From Sulfitobacter sp. W027 (GTDB lineage Bacteria; Pseudomonadota; Alphaproteobacteria; Rhodobacterales; Rhodobacteraceae): a stretch of 64,000 nt of DNA. The notes beneath the pieces were generated by a model. That model did not search any database and had not been told where the DNA came from. It was given only the letters and a program-made list of their open reading frames with translations. Shown one piece after another: positions 53,923 to 61,536 of the stretch (within the stretch, counting starts at the first letter, position 1; each line of letters begins with the position of its first letter). A program made the translations under genes and the position numbers. The stretch spans positions 186,001 to 250,000 of the forward strand of contig NZ_CP083564.1 in the NCBI RefSeq assembly GCF_025143985.1, written 5' to 3'.

Positions 53923-54113
53923 ATCGCATGCCCTTTCTGAGAATGTGTAAGGGGTTTGAACCCGCCGATTTGCTCCACCACCTCAGGGAGACCACTAGCC
54001 GCTCCACCACCACCCTCCCCCCCTTTAGGGGGAGGGGTGGTGTAGCAGTGGTTTAGGGGGGTGTTTGCTCCACCCTGCTCCACCACTGTTTTAGGGGTGG
54101 TGTAGCAGTTCAT
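53919..54113 (-). CDS. short repeat-encoded peptide (64 aa) spanning two hairpins
   Basis: The ATG at 54113 overlaps the stop of the ATPase gene (ATGA), and the stop overlaps the DUF5681 start. The peptide holds two copies of a CYTTP...VVEQ unit with different linkers, because the DNA consists of two hairpins built from the same TGCTCCACCAC / GTGGTGTAGCA arms. It may be a true peptide, or the coupling frame may exist only to carry ribosomes through the structured RNA. Confidence 0.5.
   Translation of the reverse strand: MNCYTTPKTVVEQGGANTPLNHCYTTPPPKGGEGGGGAASGLPEVVEQIGGFKPLTHSQKGHAI
54001..54046. repeat. long hairpin 1 of a tandem pair
   Basis: GCTCCACCAC pairs with GTGGTGTAGC (one mismatch), and an inner CCCTCCCCC pairs with GGGGGAGGG around a short loop. 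The outer arms match those of hairpin 2. Confidence 0.75.
54075..54108. repeat. long hairpin 2 of a tandem pair
   Basis: CTGCTCCACCAC pairs with GTGGTGTAGCAG (11 of 12) around a 10-nt loop. Further half copies of TGCTCCACC lie at 53971 and 54066. It ends within the ATG overlap of the ATPase gene. Confidence 0.75.
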
Positions 54114-55288
54114 TCGGACGCCCATTCGCCGACCTCTAGGCAGGGTCGCGTGCGTCTGTTTGCGTCGATGATCGGCGACTTGATGAGCGCTCCGGAATGC
54201 AGCCAAGCCTCGATCATCTTCCTGATCCGACGCTTGTCATTCGTAGCGTCCAGCCCCAGCACCTCGGCAACGATGACCCCGGCCCAATCTTTGCCCGACT
54301 GATCCGAGTAGCGCGGGTGCTTGCCCTCAATGGCATGCTGCACGGCCAGCAGGTCCTTGCTGGTGAAGCCGTCGAAGGTGTCCGGCCATTCCCAGACCTC
54401 GGCCACGCCGACGCTTTCGCCGTTCGCCAACTCCACGGAGACCATACGCCGCCACGTGCGCTTGCCCACAGGGGCAAGGTTGGACTTGTCGCGGGTCACG
54501 GTGAAGTAGGTGGTGAGGTCATCAGGCTGAATGCCCGCTTGCTCTCTCTCGTCCGCTGTCATGCGGTTGAGGACCCGGCCAGACCGTGCAGCCGCCAGAA
54601 GGGCTGAACCGCCCCTGCTGTCCTCTGAGGTGGCCTCTACGCCGTTGGTCTTGCGGGTATGGTGGACCAGTTCAATCGCGCAGTTGCATCGATCCGCCAG
54701 ACGCGCCCATTCCTTGGCAATGAGATCAATGGCGACGTTGTCATTCTCACCGGCCTGATGCGACGACACGAACGGGTCAACGACCATCACGTCAATTTGC
54801 CGTTCAGCGATTTCCCGAGCCAGTTCTTCAATCTCAGGCTTTACGATCACCACGCTTTCACGGGTCTGCACGGCGGTGCAAAGCTCACGTTCCCGCCCGG
54901 TGTCGACGAACAGCCTCCCTTCAACTTCATCAGGCTGCACATCATGATGCTGCATAGCCGCTGTGATCCGCAGGTTCATCTCATCGCGCGGGTCTTCGAG
55001 GTTGTAGAGCCAGACTTTTAAGCCTTTGGCTGTCCACTCCCCCAGCAGTTCCCGCTCAGAAACCATCGCAAGCCCTTCTACGATGGTCAGAGACGACTTG
55101 CCCACGCCACCGGGGGCAACGGTCACCGCGACCTGCTTGCGCAGAAGGTGCCGCCCGTAAACCCACGGGCGGCGGGGCAGGCTATTGGGGTCCTGCCAGA
55201 TGAAAGGCGTCGGCAAGCGGTGAGCGTCGGTCGGATGCTCCGCCCGGTGCTGATCCAGTTGCACTGCCATTGCTGTGAAATCACGCAT
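54110..55288 (-). CDS. RepA-like AAA_25 ATPase/helicase
   Basis: The ATG at 55288 (TGATG overlap with the preceding stop) gives 392 aa (MRDFTAMAVQLDQHRAEHPT). The RecA/DnaB-type core is clear: Walker A VAPGGVGKSSL (near 60-70), Walker B IDVMVVDPFVSSH and the sensor stretch CAIELVHHTRKT. The C-terminal 100 residues look like a winged-helix DNA-binding part (IRKMIEAWLHSGALI). This is the replicative helicase type of RSF1010 RepA, also common in phage islands as the replication protein. It probably drives replication of the excised element. Confidence 0.88.
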   Translation of the reverse strand: MRDFTAMAVQLDQHRAEHPTDAHRLPTPFIWQDPNSLPRRPWVYGRHLLRKQVAVTVAPGGVGKSSLTIVEGLAMVSERELLGEWTAKGLKVWLYNLEDPRDEMNLRITAAMQHHDVQPDEVEGRLFVDTGRERELCTAVQTRESVVIVKPEIEELAREIAERQIDVMVVDPFVSSHQAGENDNVAIDLIAKEWARLADRCNCAIELVHHTRKTNGVEATSEDSRGGSALLAAARSGRVLNRMTADEREQAGIQPDDLTTYFTVTRDKSNLAPVGKRTWRRMVSVELANGESVGVAEVWEWPDTFDGFTSKDLLAVQHAIEGKHPRYSDQSGKDWAGVIVAEVLGLDATNDKRRIRKMIEAWLHSGALIKSPIIDANRRTRPCLEVGEWASE

Positions 55289-55731
55289 CAAGCTGCCTGC
55301 CTCCCTTGTACGAAGTCGAGGAAGGCCGACTGGCGCTCGTAGGGCATCGCCTTGAAGCTGGCGAGGCAATAGGCCTCCCGCTCGTCAGGTGCTGCCATAT
55401 CAGCCCAGAATGCCGCCTCGTCCATGTGGTTGAACAATGGAGCGACGGGCTGCCCCGCTGTCGAGGGCACAGCGTCACCCAGCGCCGCATCTGCGACAGC
55501 CTGTGCGTTCTCTAGCGACAATGCCTTCAGCGCTACATAGGCCAGCGCTGCGCGCTCTGTAGGGCTGAGACGTGCGCGCAGGATGCAGGCGAGGCCAAGC
55601 CACGCGTCGAGGTTATCCAGCAGCATACAGTACCCAAGAGACCGGGATACGCAATCGATACGGTGCGCCGTGCGGTTGACCGAGGCGCAATGGCCCCGGT
55701 CGTTCGCGGGCATATGCAACCCGTCCATCAA
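55288..55731 (-). CDS. hypothetical protein preceding the RepA-like gene (147 aa)
   Basis: It overlaps its neighbours on both sides (4 bp with the upstream gene, TGATG with the ATPase). The C-terminal DEAAFWADMAAPDEREAYCL, then ASFKAMPYERQSAFLDFV, recurs in proteins encoded next to such ATPases in prophages and islands, so a helper role in replication is plausible. The N-terminus contains several Cys and His residues but no clear zinc pattern. Confidence 0.72.
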   Translation of the reverse strand: MMDGLHMPANDRGHCASVNRTAHRIDCVSRSLGYCMLLDNLDAWLGLACILRARLSPTERAALAYVALKALSLENAQAVADAALGDAVPSTAGQPVAPLFNHMDEAAFWADMAAPDEREAYCLASFKAMPYERQSAFLDFVQGRQAA

Positions 55732-55829
55732 ACGCCCTCCCCGTAGTGCAGGCCAGCGACAAGGCGGGCTTGGGTTGCGGTAAGGCCATAGAGGCGTTGC
55801 AAGCGGGTAATCTGGACTTTGAGGGCCAT
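55728..55829 (-). CDS. small helix-turn-helix-like protein (33 aa)
   Basis: The ATG at 55829 (or MLMALK at 55835) gives a peptide with VQITRLQRLYGLTATQARLV, a possible helix-turn-helix. TGATG overlap with the upstream gene and 4-bp overlap with the downstream gene argue that it is translated. Confidence 0.6.
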   Translation of the reverse strand: MALKVQITRLQRLYGLTATQARLVAGLHYGEGV

Positions 55830-56167
55830 CAGCATACGCCCTCCTTGCTGATCGGCCCCAAGAATTGGACCTTGCCTTGCAGGGTGTAGTACTTTCGCCC
55901 GTTCGAGAGAGTTTTGGTTTCGGCGTGAAGGCCGTTGTCCTCTTTCAGCCGAAAGACGATATCGCCAATCCGAACAGTCGAGGCGCAATAGAGTTCGCCA
56001 GACAGGAGCGCATCCACAACTTGGCGCTTGCGCTTGTCCAGGACGATTTCTGCGGTCTGCCCATCAGCACCGGTAACCTGATAGCGGGCGCGTCCACGTT
56101 CGTTCGGCAGATCACGCACCGAGAGTATCCAGCGGGGCTTCGGCTCGAAGTTAAGTTGATTAGTCAT
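55829..56167 (-). CDS. hypothetical protein, possible winged helix (112 aa)
   Basis: GAAAGGAACGCGGAAA precedes the ATG at 56167. The sequence alternates predicted strands and helices (KPRWILSVRDLPNERGRARY; KRKRQVVDALLSGELYCAST) and ends with KYYTLQGKVQFLG. A small DNA-binding fold is suspected, not shown. It leads the replication gene set. Confidence 0.65.
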   Translation of the reverse strand: MTNQLNFEPKPRWILSVRDLPNERGRARYQVTGADGQTAEIVLDKRKRQVVDALLSGELYCASTVRIGDIVFRLKEDNGLHAETKTLSNGRKYYTLQGKVQFLGPISKEGVC

Positions 56168-56288
56168 TTTCCGCGTTCCTTTCAGGATTGAAAGGCGTGC
56201 GGCTTTGGGTTATCCTAAGTGTGTCTTGCCGGACTCACGAAAAGAAATTGCCCTCTGCCTGCATCGCCTTGCGGGTGGGGGTTTTCTT

Positions 56289-56513
56289 CTAGGCAGCTGC
56301 GCCAATGAGGTTATCAGCGAGCCATTTGTCGAGGTCAGCTTTGCGGTAGACGACACAGCCAGCAACTTTAGAGTAGACGGGGCCTTTCCCGCGATTGACC
56401 TCCATGCGCAATTTGGCAAGGTGCGACACGCTGACACCTGAGTAGGCCGATGCCTGCGAAACCCGCATGTGTGGGGGCCAGTTCTTTACATCTGTTTGTT
56501 TATCGTTCGGCAT
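56289..56513 (-). CDS. excisionase/AlpA-like helix-turn-helix protein (74 aa)
   Basis: The ATG at 56513 (MPNDKQTDVKNWPPH) gives a MerR-like helix: RVSQASAYSGVSVSHLAKLR, followed by the wing GKGPVYSKVAGCVVYRKADL and LDKWLADN. This is the HTH_17 pattern of excisionases and AlpA regulators. With a second such gene beside the integrase it may set directionality of recombination or activate the replication operon. Confidence 0.8.
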   Translation of the reverse strand: MPNDKQTDVKNWPPHMRVSQASAYSGVSVSHLAKLRMEVNRGKGPVYSKVAGCVVYRKADLDKWLADNLIGAAA

Positions 56514-56597
56514 TTGGATCACTCCTTTCTTGGAATGTCCCAATTATGCCTTAAGCTGCTGTATGCTTTCTAATGTGAAAGGAAGCGGGAGCTTAGA

Positions 56598-57245
56598 TCA
56601 CATGCGGTCTTGAAGGCGTTGAGCCGCTCTTACACGATCCCTTGCTGTTTGGTCGCTCGCTGTCGTGCCGCCACAAAGGCGCTCGGCGCACTGGGCATAC
56701 GTATAGCCTGCTTCGCGGGCGTCTAGTATCCGCAGATAAGAAAACCAAAGGTCGCCGCGTTGTTTCCGGGGGTCGTCGCGGACGGAAGGGTGCCGAAAGC
56801 TCAACAAATATTCAGCAAGCCCCTCTAGTTGAGGGGCTATAGGCGCACTAGGGTCAAAGATAATCGGCAGCTGGTTCACTGAAAAAACATCTAATGCTTC
56901 GTTCGCTCCCGCCGCAACTAACTCAAGGTCCCATAATGTTATTCGCCTCGCTTCGTGGAAGCTAAGGGTTTGATGATCAAGTAAGTTAAAGGAATCCGGA
57001 TTCACTGGGTTGGGTAGGGCGGCGTAGCCAACCCGCGCAGCCTCCTGTGGGGAGATTGCAAGAACAAGCTCTAGATTCTCTTCAAGAGCCATGTAACCGT
57101 TAGGTATTTCCATCTTTTTGGATTGGTATCGCTTGCAGAGCGCAAGAGAAAACGCGCTCCTTACTTTAGGCGAACGTCTCAAAAACTCCCAGCGCCACCT
57201 GCTTTCGCACCAACCAAGAGGATTTGGGCAGTCGTCGGCGCTCAT
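56598..57245 (-). CDS. hypothetical protein with a DUF6499-like N-terminus
   Basis: The start at 57245 (MSADDCPNPLGWCESRWRWE) places the WEFLRRSPKVRSAF motif near the N-terminus, as in DUF6499 'transcriptional regulator' proteins; a longer form from 57344 is possible. The C-terminal YLRILDAREAGYTYAQCAERL looks like a helix-turn-helix. A DNA-binding role is suspected. It lies between two HTH genes. Confidence 0.65.
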   Translation of the reverse strand: MSADDCPNPLGWCESRWRWEFLRRSPKVRSAFSLALCKRYQSKKMEIPNGYMALEENLELVLAISPQEAARVGYAALPNPVNPDSFNLLDHQTLSFHEARRITLWDLELVAAGANEALDVFSVNQLPIIFDPSAPIAPQLEGLAEYLLSFRHPSVRDDPRKQRGDLWFSYLRILDAREAGYTYAQCAERLCGGTTASDQTARDRVRAAQRLQDRM

Positions 57246-57280
57246 CCCATCGGGACAGCCCCAATCAATTTGCGCTTTTA

Positions 57281-57571
57281 TCAACCTGCCCAATGAGAAA
57301 CCCTCACTACATCGGCTTCGGAGACGGTCCAAAACCTCCCCCATTGCTTCATAAGAAACCTGCGACGTTCGAACAGGTCTGATTGGGCATAAGCCCGCTC
57401 ATTATCGGTCCCGATTGCGTGGCCCAATGCCGCTTCCGCTGCTTCTCGGTCTGCATGGGCGCTTGTTTCGCAGTTCGGGTATAGCATGTAGCCCAAAATG
57501 AGCCTCCCAGCTTCAGGGAAATGCTGCCCGTTCTCGGTGATTGGAATCGTCCGGACGCACTGACTATTCAT
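57281..57571 (-). CDS. hypothetical protein (96 aa)
   Basis: It overlaps the AlpA-like gene by 8 bp at its start (MNSQCVRTIPITENGQHFPE). The sequence has no motif known to me and ends WTVSEADVVRVSHWAG. The overlap suggests coupling with the AlpA-like gene. Confidence 0.6.
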   Translation of the reverse strand: MNSQCVRTIPITENGQHFPEAGRLILGYMLYPNCETSAHADREAAEAALGHAIGTDNERAYAQSDLFERRRFLMKQWGRFWTVSEADVVRVSHWAG

Positions 57572-57743
57572 CGCATCGCCCCTCAATCCAGCTATCCAAA
57601 GCGCTCTGCCGCCAACCGACGGCGCGAACCCCCAGCTTGGTAGCCTTCGGGAAATCATCCCGGCTCATCATGCGGTAAATCGTGGACCTGCTAAGACCAG
57701 TCACCTCCTGAACGTCTCGGCAGCGTAGAATTTTATCAGTCAT
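57564..57743 (-). CDS. AlpA-family regulator
   Basis: The ATG at 57743 (MTDKILRCRDVQEVTGLSRS, 59 aa) gives a complete AlpA protein: helix-turn-helix VQEVTGLSRSTIYRMMSRDD, then FPKATKLGVRAVGWRQSALDSWI, the family's wing. P4 AlpA activates the integrase, and in phage islands alpA lies beside int, as here. AAAGAGATAACG precedes the start. Confidence 0.92.
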   Translation of the reverse strand: MTDKILRCRDVQEVTGLSRSTIYRMMSRDDFPKATKLGVRAVGWRQSALDSWIEGRCDE

Positions 57744-57816
57744 CGTTATCTCTTTGTTAAATGAATGATGCCATTCGTAGCAGGTTGCGGTTAAGGCGAA
57801 ATTTAAGGAGTGAGAA

Positions 57817-59091
57817 TTACGCACGCCTTGCACCAGAGCCTTGGTGGATGCCAACGACCGTTGTACCGTCAGAAGGCGGAACCTCATTGAGCACTTTGTG
57901 CCAGTTATCGATAATCTCGCGTCGTGCTCCACTATTCTTGGCGCGGTTATAAATTCGCGCGACTGCGCTCGGCGCTGATGATACCGCCGCATGGTTCATA
58001 ATGCGGTCTACAATGATCTCATCTGCACCTGCTTCGCACATCACGGTAGCAAACCCGGTTCTCAAGTCATGGAATGTCCAATGCTCCATCTCTGGACCAA
58101 GCGCTTTATCCAGCCTTTGCTTGAACTTGGAGTATCCAGACGGTGGTGTGCGCCCTGTCGTCGTGAAAATATATCGGTCGTTTAAGCCTTCAGAACCCCA
58201 TCGGCTTGCGGCGGCTTCCCTCATGCTTCTCAACTCGTGGACACATAAGCTGGGAAGGTGGACGAAATGGTTCCACTCATTGTTTTTAGTTCGGCCTGCA
58301 CCAAAATTTATCTGCTGCTCATCGAAGGAGATTTCACGCCATTTCAAGTTGCCGATTTGATGCCGCCTCTGCGCGGTCGCAATGAGCAGCCTCAGCAGTG
58401 GACCCCATAACGGACCCATTTCAAAGGACGCACGTTGGATATTTCGCATTTCTTTCAAGGTAAGCACTCGGTCGCGCGGGACCTCCTTTCTGGGCTTCTC
58501 CAAGCAGTGTCCAATGTGGGTCGTCTGATACCCGCGCTGCCATGCGAATTTTGAAAACTTGCCGAGATATGCGGCAATCCTGTTTGCCTGAACCGGTGCG
58601 CCGGACCTTGCCTTTTTGTCGACGATGGATTGCAGGATCGACCTGTCCAAATCTTCGAGGCGGTCATCCAAGTGCGGCGCAAGCGCTTCATTCAGACCGC
58701 GCATCCGCTCCTTGCCAGACTTCAAGGTTGAACAGTGTACTTCATCATGAATTTTCAGAACCTCTCGGACGGTCTTTTGAGTGCTCAAGGTCCGGGTTCT
58801 TTGCTTCTCGGCCTCCTGCGCATCAAGTATCCGGTCGATACCCCGTTCCGCCTCCAGCTGAAGCTCAAGTGCAGCGTCCCGAGCCTCTTTGATGGACATG
58901 GCGGGATACGTTCCGAGTGTGTGCTTCCGCTTTACTCCGCCGCGAACGCGCTTTTCATACATCCAAGTGCGCCGCCCGGATGGCAGAACTCTAAGTCGCA
59001 AACCTTGGCGAAGCGTGTCCGAGTATTCGTCGCGACCCTCGGTCGGGGGCTTTATCTTCCTTAGAAAAACGTCTGTGAGTACTTGGGCCAT
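57817..59091 (-). CDS. int: tyrosine integrase of the element
   Basis: A protein of 424 aa, the standard length for P4-type integrases. An N-terminal DUF4102-like arm-binding domain (MAQVLTDVFLRKIKPPTEGR, GLRLRVLPSGRRTWMY) and a core-binding helical domain precede the catalytic part. Catalytic residues: Arg in LIATAQRRHQIGNLKW, His-x2-Arg in WTFHDLRTGFATVM, and the Tyr nucleophile in VARIYNRAK. It recombines the 58-bp core in tRNA-Lys. Its start is 190 bp from attR, with arm-type sites between. Confidence 0.95.
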   Translation of the reverse strand: MAQVLTDVFLRKIKPPTEGRDEYSDTLRQGLRLRVLPSGRRTWMYEKRVRGGVKRKHTLGTYPAMSIKEARDAALELQLEAERGIDRILDAQEAEKQRTRTLSTQKTVREVLKIHDEVHCSTLKSGKERMRGLNEALAPHLDDRLEDLDRSILQSIVDKKARSGAPVQANRIAAYLGKFSKFAWQRGYQTTHIGHCLEKPRKEVPRDRVLTLKEMRNIQRASFEMGPLWGPLLRLLIATAQRRHQIGNLKWREISFDEQQINFGAGRTKNNEWNHFVHLPSLCVHELRSMREAAASRWGSEGLNDRYIFTTTGRTPPSGYSKFKQRLDKALGPEMEHWTFHDLRTGFATVMCEAGADEIIVDRIMNHAAVSSAPSAVARIYNRAKNSGARREIIDNWHKVLNEVPPSDGTTVVGIHQGSGARRA

Positions 59092-59117
59092 ATCATCTCC
59101 TTAGGACAGTTCGGCCC

Positions 59118-59140
59118 TTGGGGGACACTTGGGGGACAAT
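59118..59140 (+). repeat. putative integrase arm-type site, right
   Basis: Two TGGGGGACA motifs 11-12 bp apart lie between the int start and attR, and match the left block at 21 of 23 positions in the same orientation. Their position also suits autoregulation of int. Confidence 0.6.
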
Positions 59141-59280
59141 TGCTTTGCGATGTCCTGAGACCGGATAAGATACAATAGGACTTCCTGAGACGCCAGATCA
59201 AACATTAAAAACAGGTATATAGGTGGATTGCCGCATTCCCTGACATCGAATGACATCTCATGAGATCACGTGAAAATCGC

Positions 59281-59338
59281 AGAGCAACTGACTTTTAATC
59301 AGTAGGTCGATGGTTCGAACCCATCACGGCTCACCACT
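59281..59338 (+). repeat. attR, right 58-bp direct repeat
   Basis: An exact copy of the last 56 nt of tRNA-Lys plus 2 bp. The sequence before it is not tRNA-like, so this is a duplicated att fragment and not a second tRNA gene. Confidence 0.95.
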
Positions 59339-59394
59339 CATCCTCCTTCCTAGTGTTGAAGATCAGGTGTTTGGTGCCGTGAACGCGGTTTCGC

Positions 59395-60243
59395 CTATTC
59401 CTGCCCCCGCAGCCGAGCCGAGCGCCGCCGCAGCGCTTCGAGCACAAAAAGCATCGTCGCCGAGAGCACCACCAGCAGCGTCGCCACCGCGAGAATCGTC
59501 GGGTTGATTTGTTCGCGCAGGCCCGAGAACATCTGGCGCGGAATCGTGCGCTGCTCAGGACCCGCGAGGAAGAGCACCAGCACCACCTCGTCAAAGGAGG
59601 TCACAAAGGCAAATAGCCCGCCCGAGATCACGCCGGGGCGGATGAGCGGAATAACCACGTCCCAGAAGACTTTGAGCGGCGATGCCCCAAGGCTCAGCCC
59701 CGCAATGAAGAGTGAGCGGTCAAAGCCACTGAGCGTGGCGGTCACAGTGATGATGACAAAAGGCACGCCAAGGGCAGCGTGGGCGATGATCAGCCCGGTG
59801 AAGGTGCCCACTAGATTGAACTGAGTGTAGAAAAAGAACATCCCAGCCGCGATGATGATCAGCGGCACGATCATCGGCGAGAGCAGCAGCGCGGTGATGA
59901 CCCGTTTGTAGGGCATGAAGGGCGAGGATAACCCGACCGCCGCCAGCGTGCCCAGCACCGTCGCAATGCTGGCCGCAGCGATGCCCACAAGGAAGCTGTT
60001 GCGGATCGCGATGCGCCATTTCTGATCATCGACGATCTCTTGGTACCAGCGCGTTGAATAGGCGCCCGGGTCGAGCGAGAGCATGCCTTGGGTGAATGTG
60101 AAAAACGGCTCGGCATTGAACGACAGCGGCATGATGACCAGAATCGGCATCATCAGGAACACCAGCACCAAGCCCGCCATGATGCGCAACCCGTAGTGGC
60201 CTGCTTTGTGCCAGATCGTGTAATAGTCGGGCAGTCGGCTCAT
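59395..60243 (-). CDS. potC: polyamine-type ABC transporter permease (PotC-like)
   Basis: A protein of 282 aa with about six membrane helices and the EAA loop AGLSLGASPLKVFWDVVIPL, which contacts the ATPase. It is the second permease of the spermidine/putrescine family and the last gene of its operon. The C-terminus is basic (ALRRRSARLRGQE). The substrate may be a polyamine or related cation. Confidence 0.9.
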   Translation of the reverse strand: MSRLPDYYTIWHKAGHYGLRIMAGLVLVFLMMPILVIMPLSFNAEPFFTFTQGMLSLDPGAYSTRWYQEIVDDQKWRIAIRNSFLVGIAAASIATVLGTLAAVGLSSPFMPYKRVITALLLSPMIVPLIIIAAGMFFFYTQFNLVGTFTGLIIAHAALGVPFVIITVTATLSGFDRSLFIAGLSLGASPLKVFWDVVIPLIRPGVISGGLFAFVTSFDEVVLVLFLAGPEQRTIPRQMFSGLREQINPTILAVATLLVVLSATMLFVLEALRRRSARLRGQE

Positions 60244-60246
60244 GGT

Positions 60247-61488
60247 CTATCCCAGCTTGAGGTTGTCGGTGCCGACAAAACGGTCGAACAGCCAGTAGAG
60301 GACAAGGATCAGGATCAGCAGGAGCGAGCCCAAGGCCGCCGCCAGTTCCCAGTTGTTGGACACCTGCATGTGGAAGGCGATGATGTTGGAAATCATCTGC
60401 CCGTCGGTGCCGCCGACCAGCGCCGGGGTGATGTAGTACCCCACGGAGATGATGAAGACCAAGAGCGCGCCAGCAGACAGGCCCGGCAGGCTCATAGGCA
60501 GGTAGATCTTGTACCACGCGCCAATCGGGTTGCTGCCCATCGAGATTGCGGCACGCATGAAGCTCGCATCAATCCCGCGCATCACCGCATAGAGCGGCAG
60601 CACCATGAAGGGCAGCAGGATGTGGGTCATGGCGAGGATGGTGGAAAACTCGTTGTAGAGAAGCTCGATCGGCTCATTGATTAGCCCCGCCCAAATCAGC
60701 GTGGAGTTCACCACGCCGCCCGCTTGCAACAGTGCGATCCAAGCGGTCGTGCGCACCAGAAGCGAGGTCCAGAAGGGCAGCAGCACAAAGACCATGAGGA
60801 AGTTCGCCGTCGCGGGAGAGGCTTGGGACATGTAGAAGGCCAGCGGATAGCCCAGCAGTATGGTCAGCCCGGTGATAATCAGCGCCATTTTTAGCGTCTT
60901 GGTATAGAGTTGTTTGTAAATTTGCGTGTCGCGCATGACGACCTCACCCTCGGCGTCATATTCCAGATCGACGGCGGTGAGGTAATAGCTTGAGGTATAG
61001 ACCTGCCCGGCGCTGCGGATGGCGCGCCATGTGGCGGGTTTGGCCCAACGGTCGTTCTCGGCCAGCAGCATCTCGGCCCCATTGGCGGCCAGCTCGGCAT
61101 CATCGGCCCGGCGCAGCCCGCGGGCGGTGGATTTGATCACGCTCGACATGCCCGGCAGGGCGCGGTTGATCTCATCGGCGAATTTGCCGGAGGTGCGGTT
61201 GCCCGCCATGCGCTTCATGTCGATGGCCATTTGCGTCACCACAGCGGGGTCAGGCAGGGTCTCACCTTCCCAGTCTTCGAGCATGGCCAAGGTGTCGGGG
61301 ACCAGTTCGGCCACGGTGGGGTTATGCACACTGCGAAACAGCATCGTGGTGATCGGGGCCACGAAGGCAAAAAGGATAAAGACCAGCAGCGGCACCACGA
61401 ACAGAAACGCCTGTGTGCGGCGTCTGCGCAATTGGCGACGGGCGTTGGCGGCGTCTTCGGTGTTCAGGCTGGGCACACGATCACTCAT
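60247..61488 (-). CDS. potB: polyamine-type ABC transporter permease (PotB-like) with a large periplasmic loop
   Basis: A protein of 413 aa, longer than the usual 280-300. After the first helix (AFLFVVPLLVFILFAFVAPI) there is a soluble loop of about 145 residues (55-200), mainly helical and acidic/basic, before the remaining five helices with the EAA loop AAISMGSNPIGAWYKIYLPM. The extra domain faces the periplasm and may dock the binding protein. It lies 3 bp from potC. Confidence 0.9.
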   Translation of the reverse strand: MSDRVPSLNTEDAANARRQLRRRRTQAFLFVVPLLVFILFAFVAPITTMLFRSVHNPTVAELVPDTLAMLEDWEGETLPDPAVVTQMAIDMKRMAGNRTSGKFADEINRALPGMSSVIKSTARGLRRADDAELAANGAEMLLAENDRWAKPATWRAIRSAGQVYTSSYYLTAVDLEYDAEGEVVMRDTQIYKQLYTKTLKMALIITGLTILLGYPLAFYMSQASPATANFLMVFVLLPFWTSLLVRTTAWIALLQAGGVVNSTLIWAGLINEPIELLYNEFSTILAMTHILLPFMVLPLYAVMRGIDASFMRAAISMGSNPIGAWYKIYLPMSLPGLSAGALLVFIISVGYYITPALVGGTDGQMISNIIAFHMQVSNNWELAAALGSLLLILILVLYWLFDRFVGTDNLKLG

Positions 61489-61504
61489 CTGTAAGGGCTG
61501 GGTT

Positions 61505-61528
61505 CCCCGCGCCCGAAAAGGCGCGGGG
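61505..61528 (-). promoter_or_regulatory. hairpin between potD and potB
   Basis: CCCCGCGCC and GGCGCGGGG form a perfect 9-bp stem with a CGAAAA/TTTTCG loop in the 48-bp gap. No U tract follows. Such hairpins after binding-protein genes protect the upstream mRNA and lower permease expression. Confidence 0.7.
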
Positions 61529-61536
61529 CAGGGTGA

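Larger units (their letters stand above)
41285..59338. mobile_element. 18-kb tRNA-Lys integrative element, phage-satellite-like
   Basis: The element lies between two perfect 58-bp direct repeats, one being the 3' part of tRNA-Lys. An integrase gene is beside the right repeat, and paired GGGGGACA motifs occur near both ends. Reading from the integrase: int, AlpA-like gene, unknown genes, a second HTH gene, RepA-like ATPase, DUF5681 gene, small genes, two ejection-protein-like genes; then cargo, an XRE repressor with divergent operon, tiny genes and a Schlafen-type gene. No capsid, portal, large terminase or tail gene is recognised. Removing one repeat and the interior (17,996 bp) restores a normal host locus, with dapF and tRNA-Lys next to the polyamine transporter. 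Confidence 0.93.

Noticed and set aside
53941..54120. CRISPR array
   Set aside because: The repeats are inverted hairpin arms with irregular spacing, not direct repeats with uniform spacers, and no cas gene is nearby.
59281..59338. A second tRNA-Lys gene
   Set aside because: Only the 3' part is present; no acceptor 5' strand or D arm precedes it. It is the duplicated att site.
41285..59338. A complete functional prophage
   Set aside because: No portal, capsid, large terminase, tail or lysis genes are recognisable in 18 kb.
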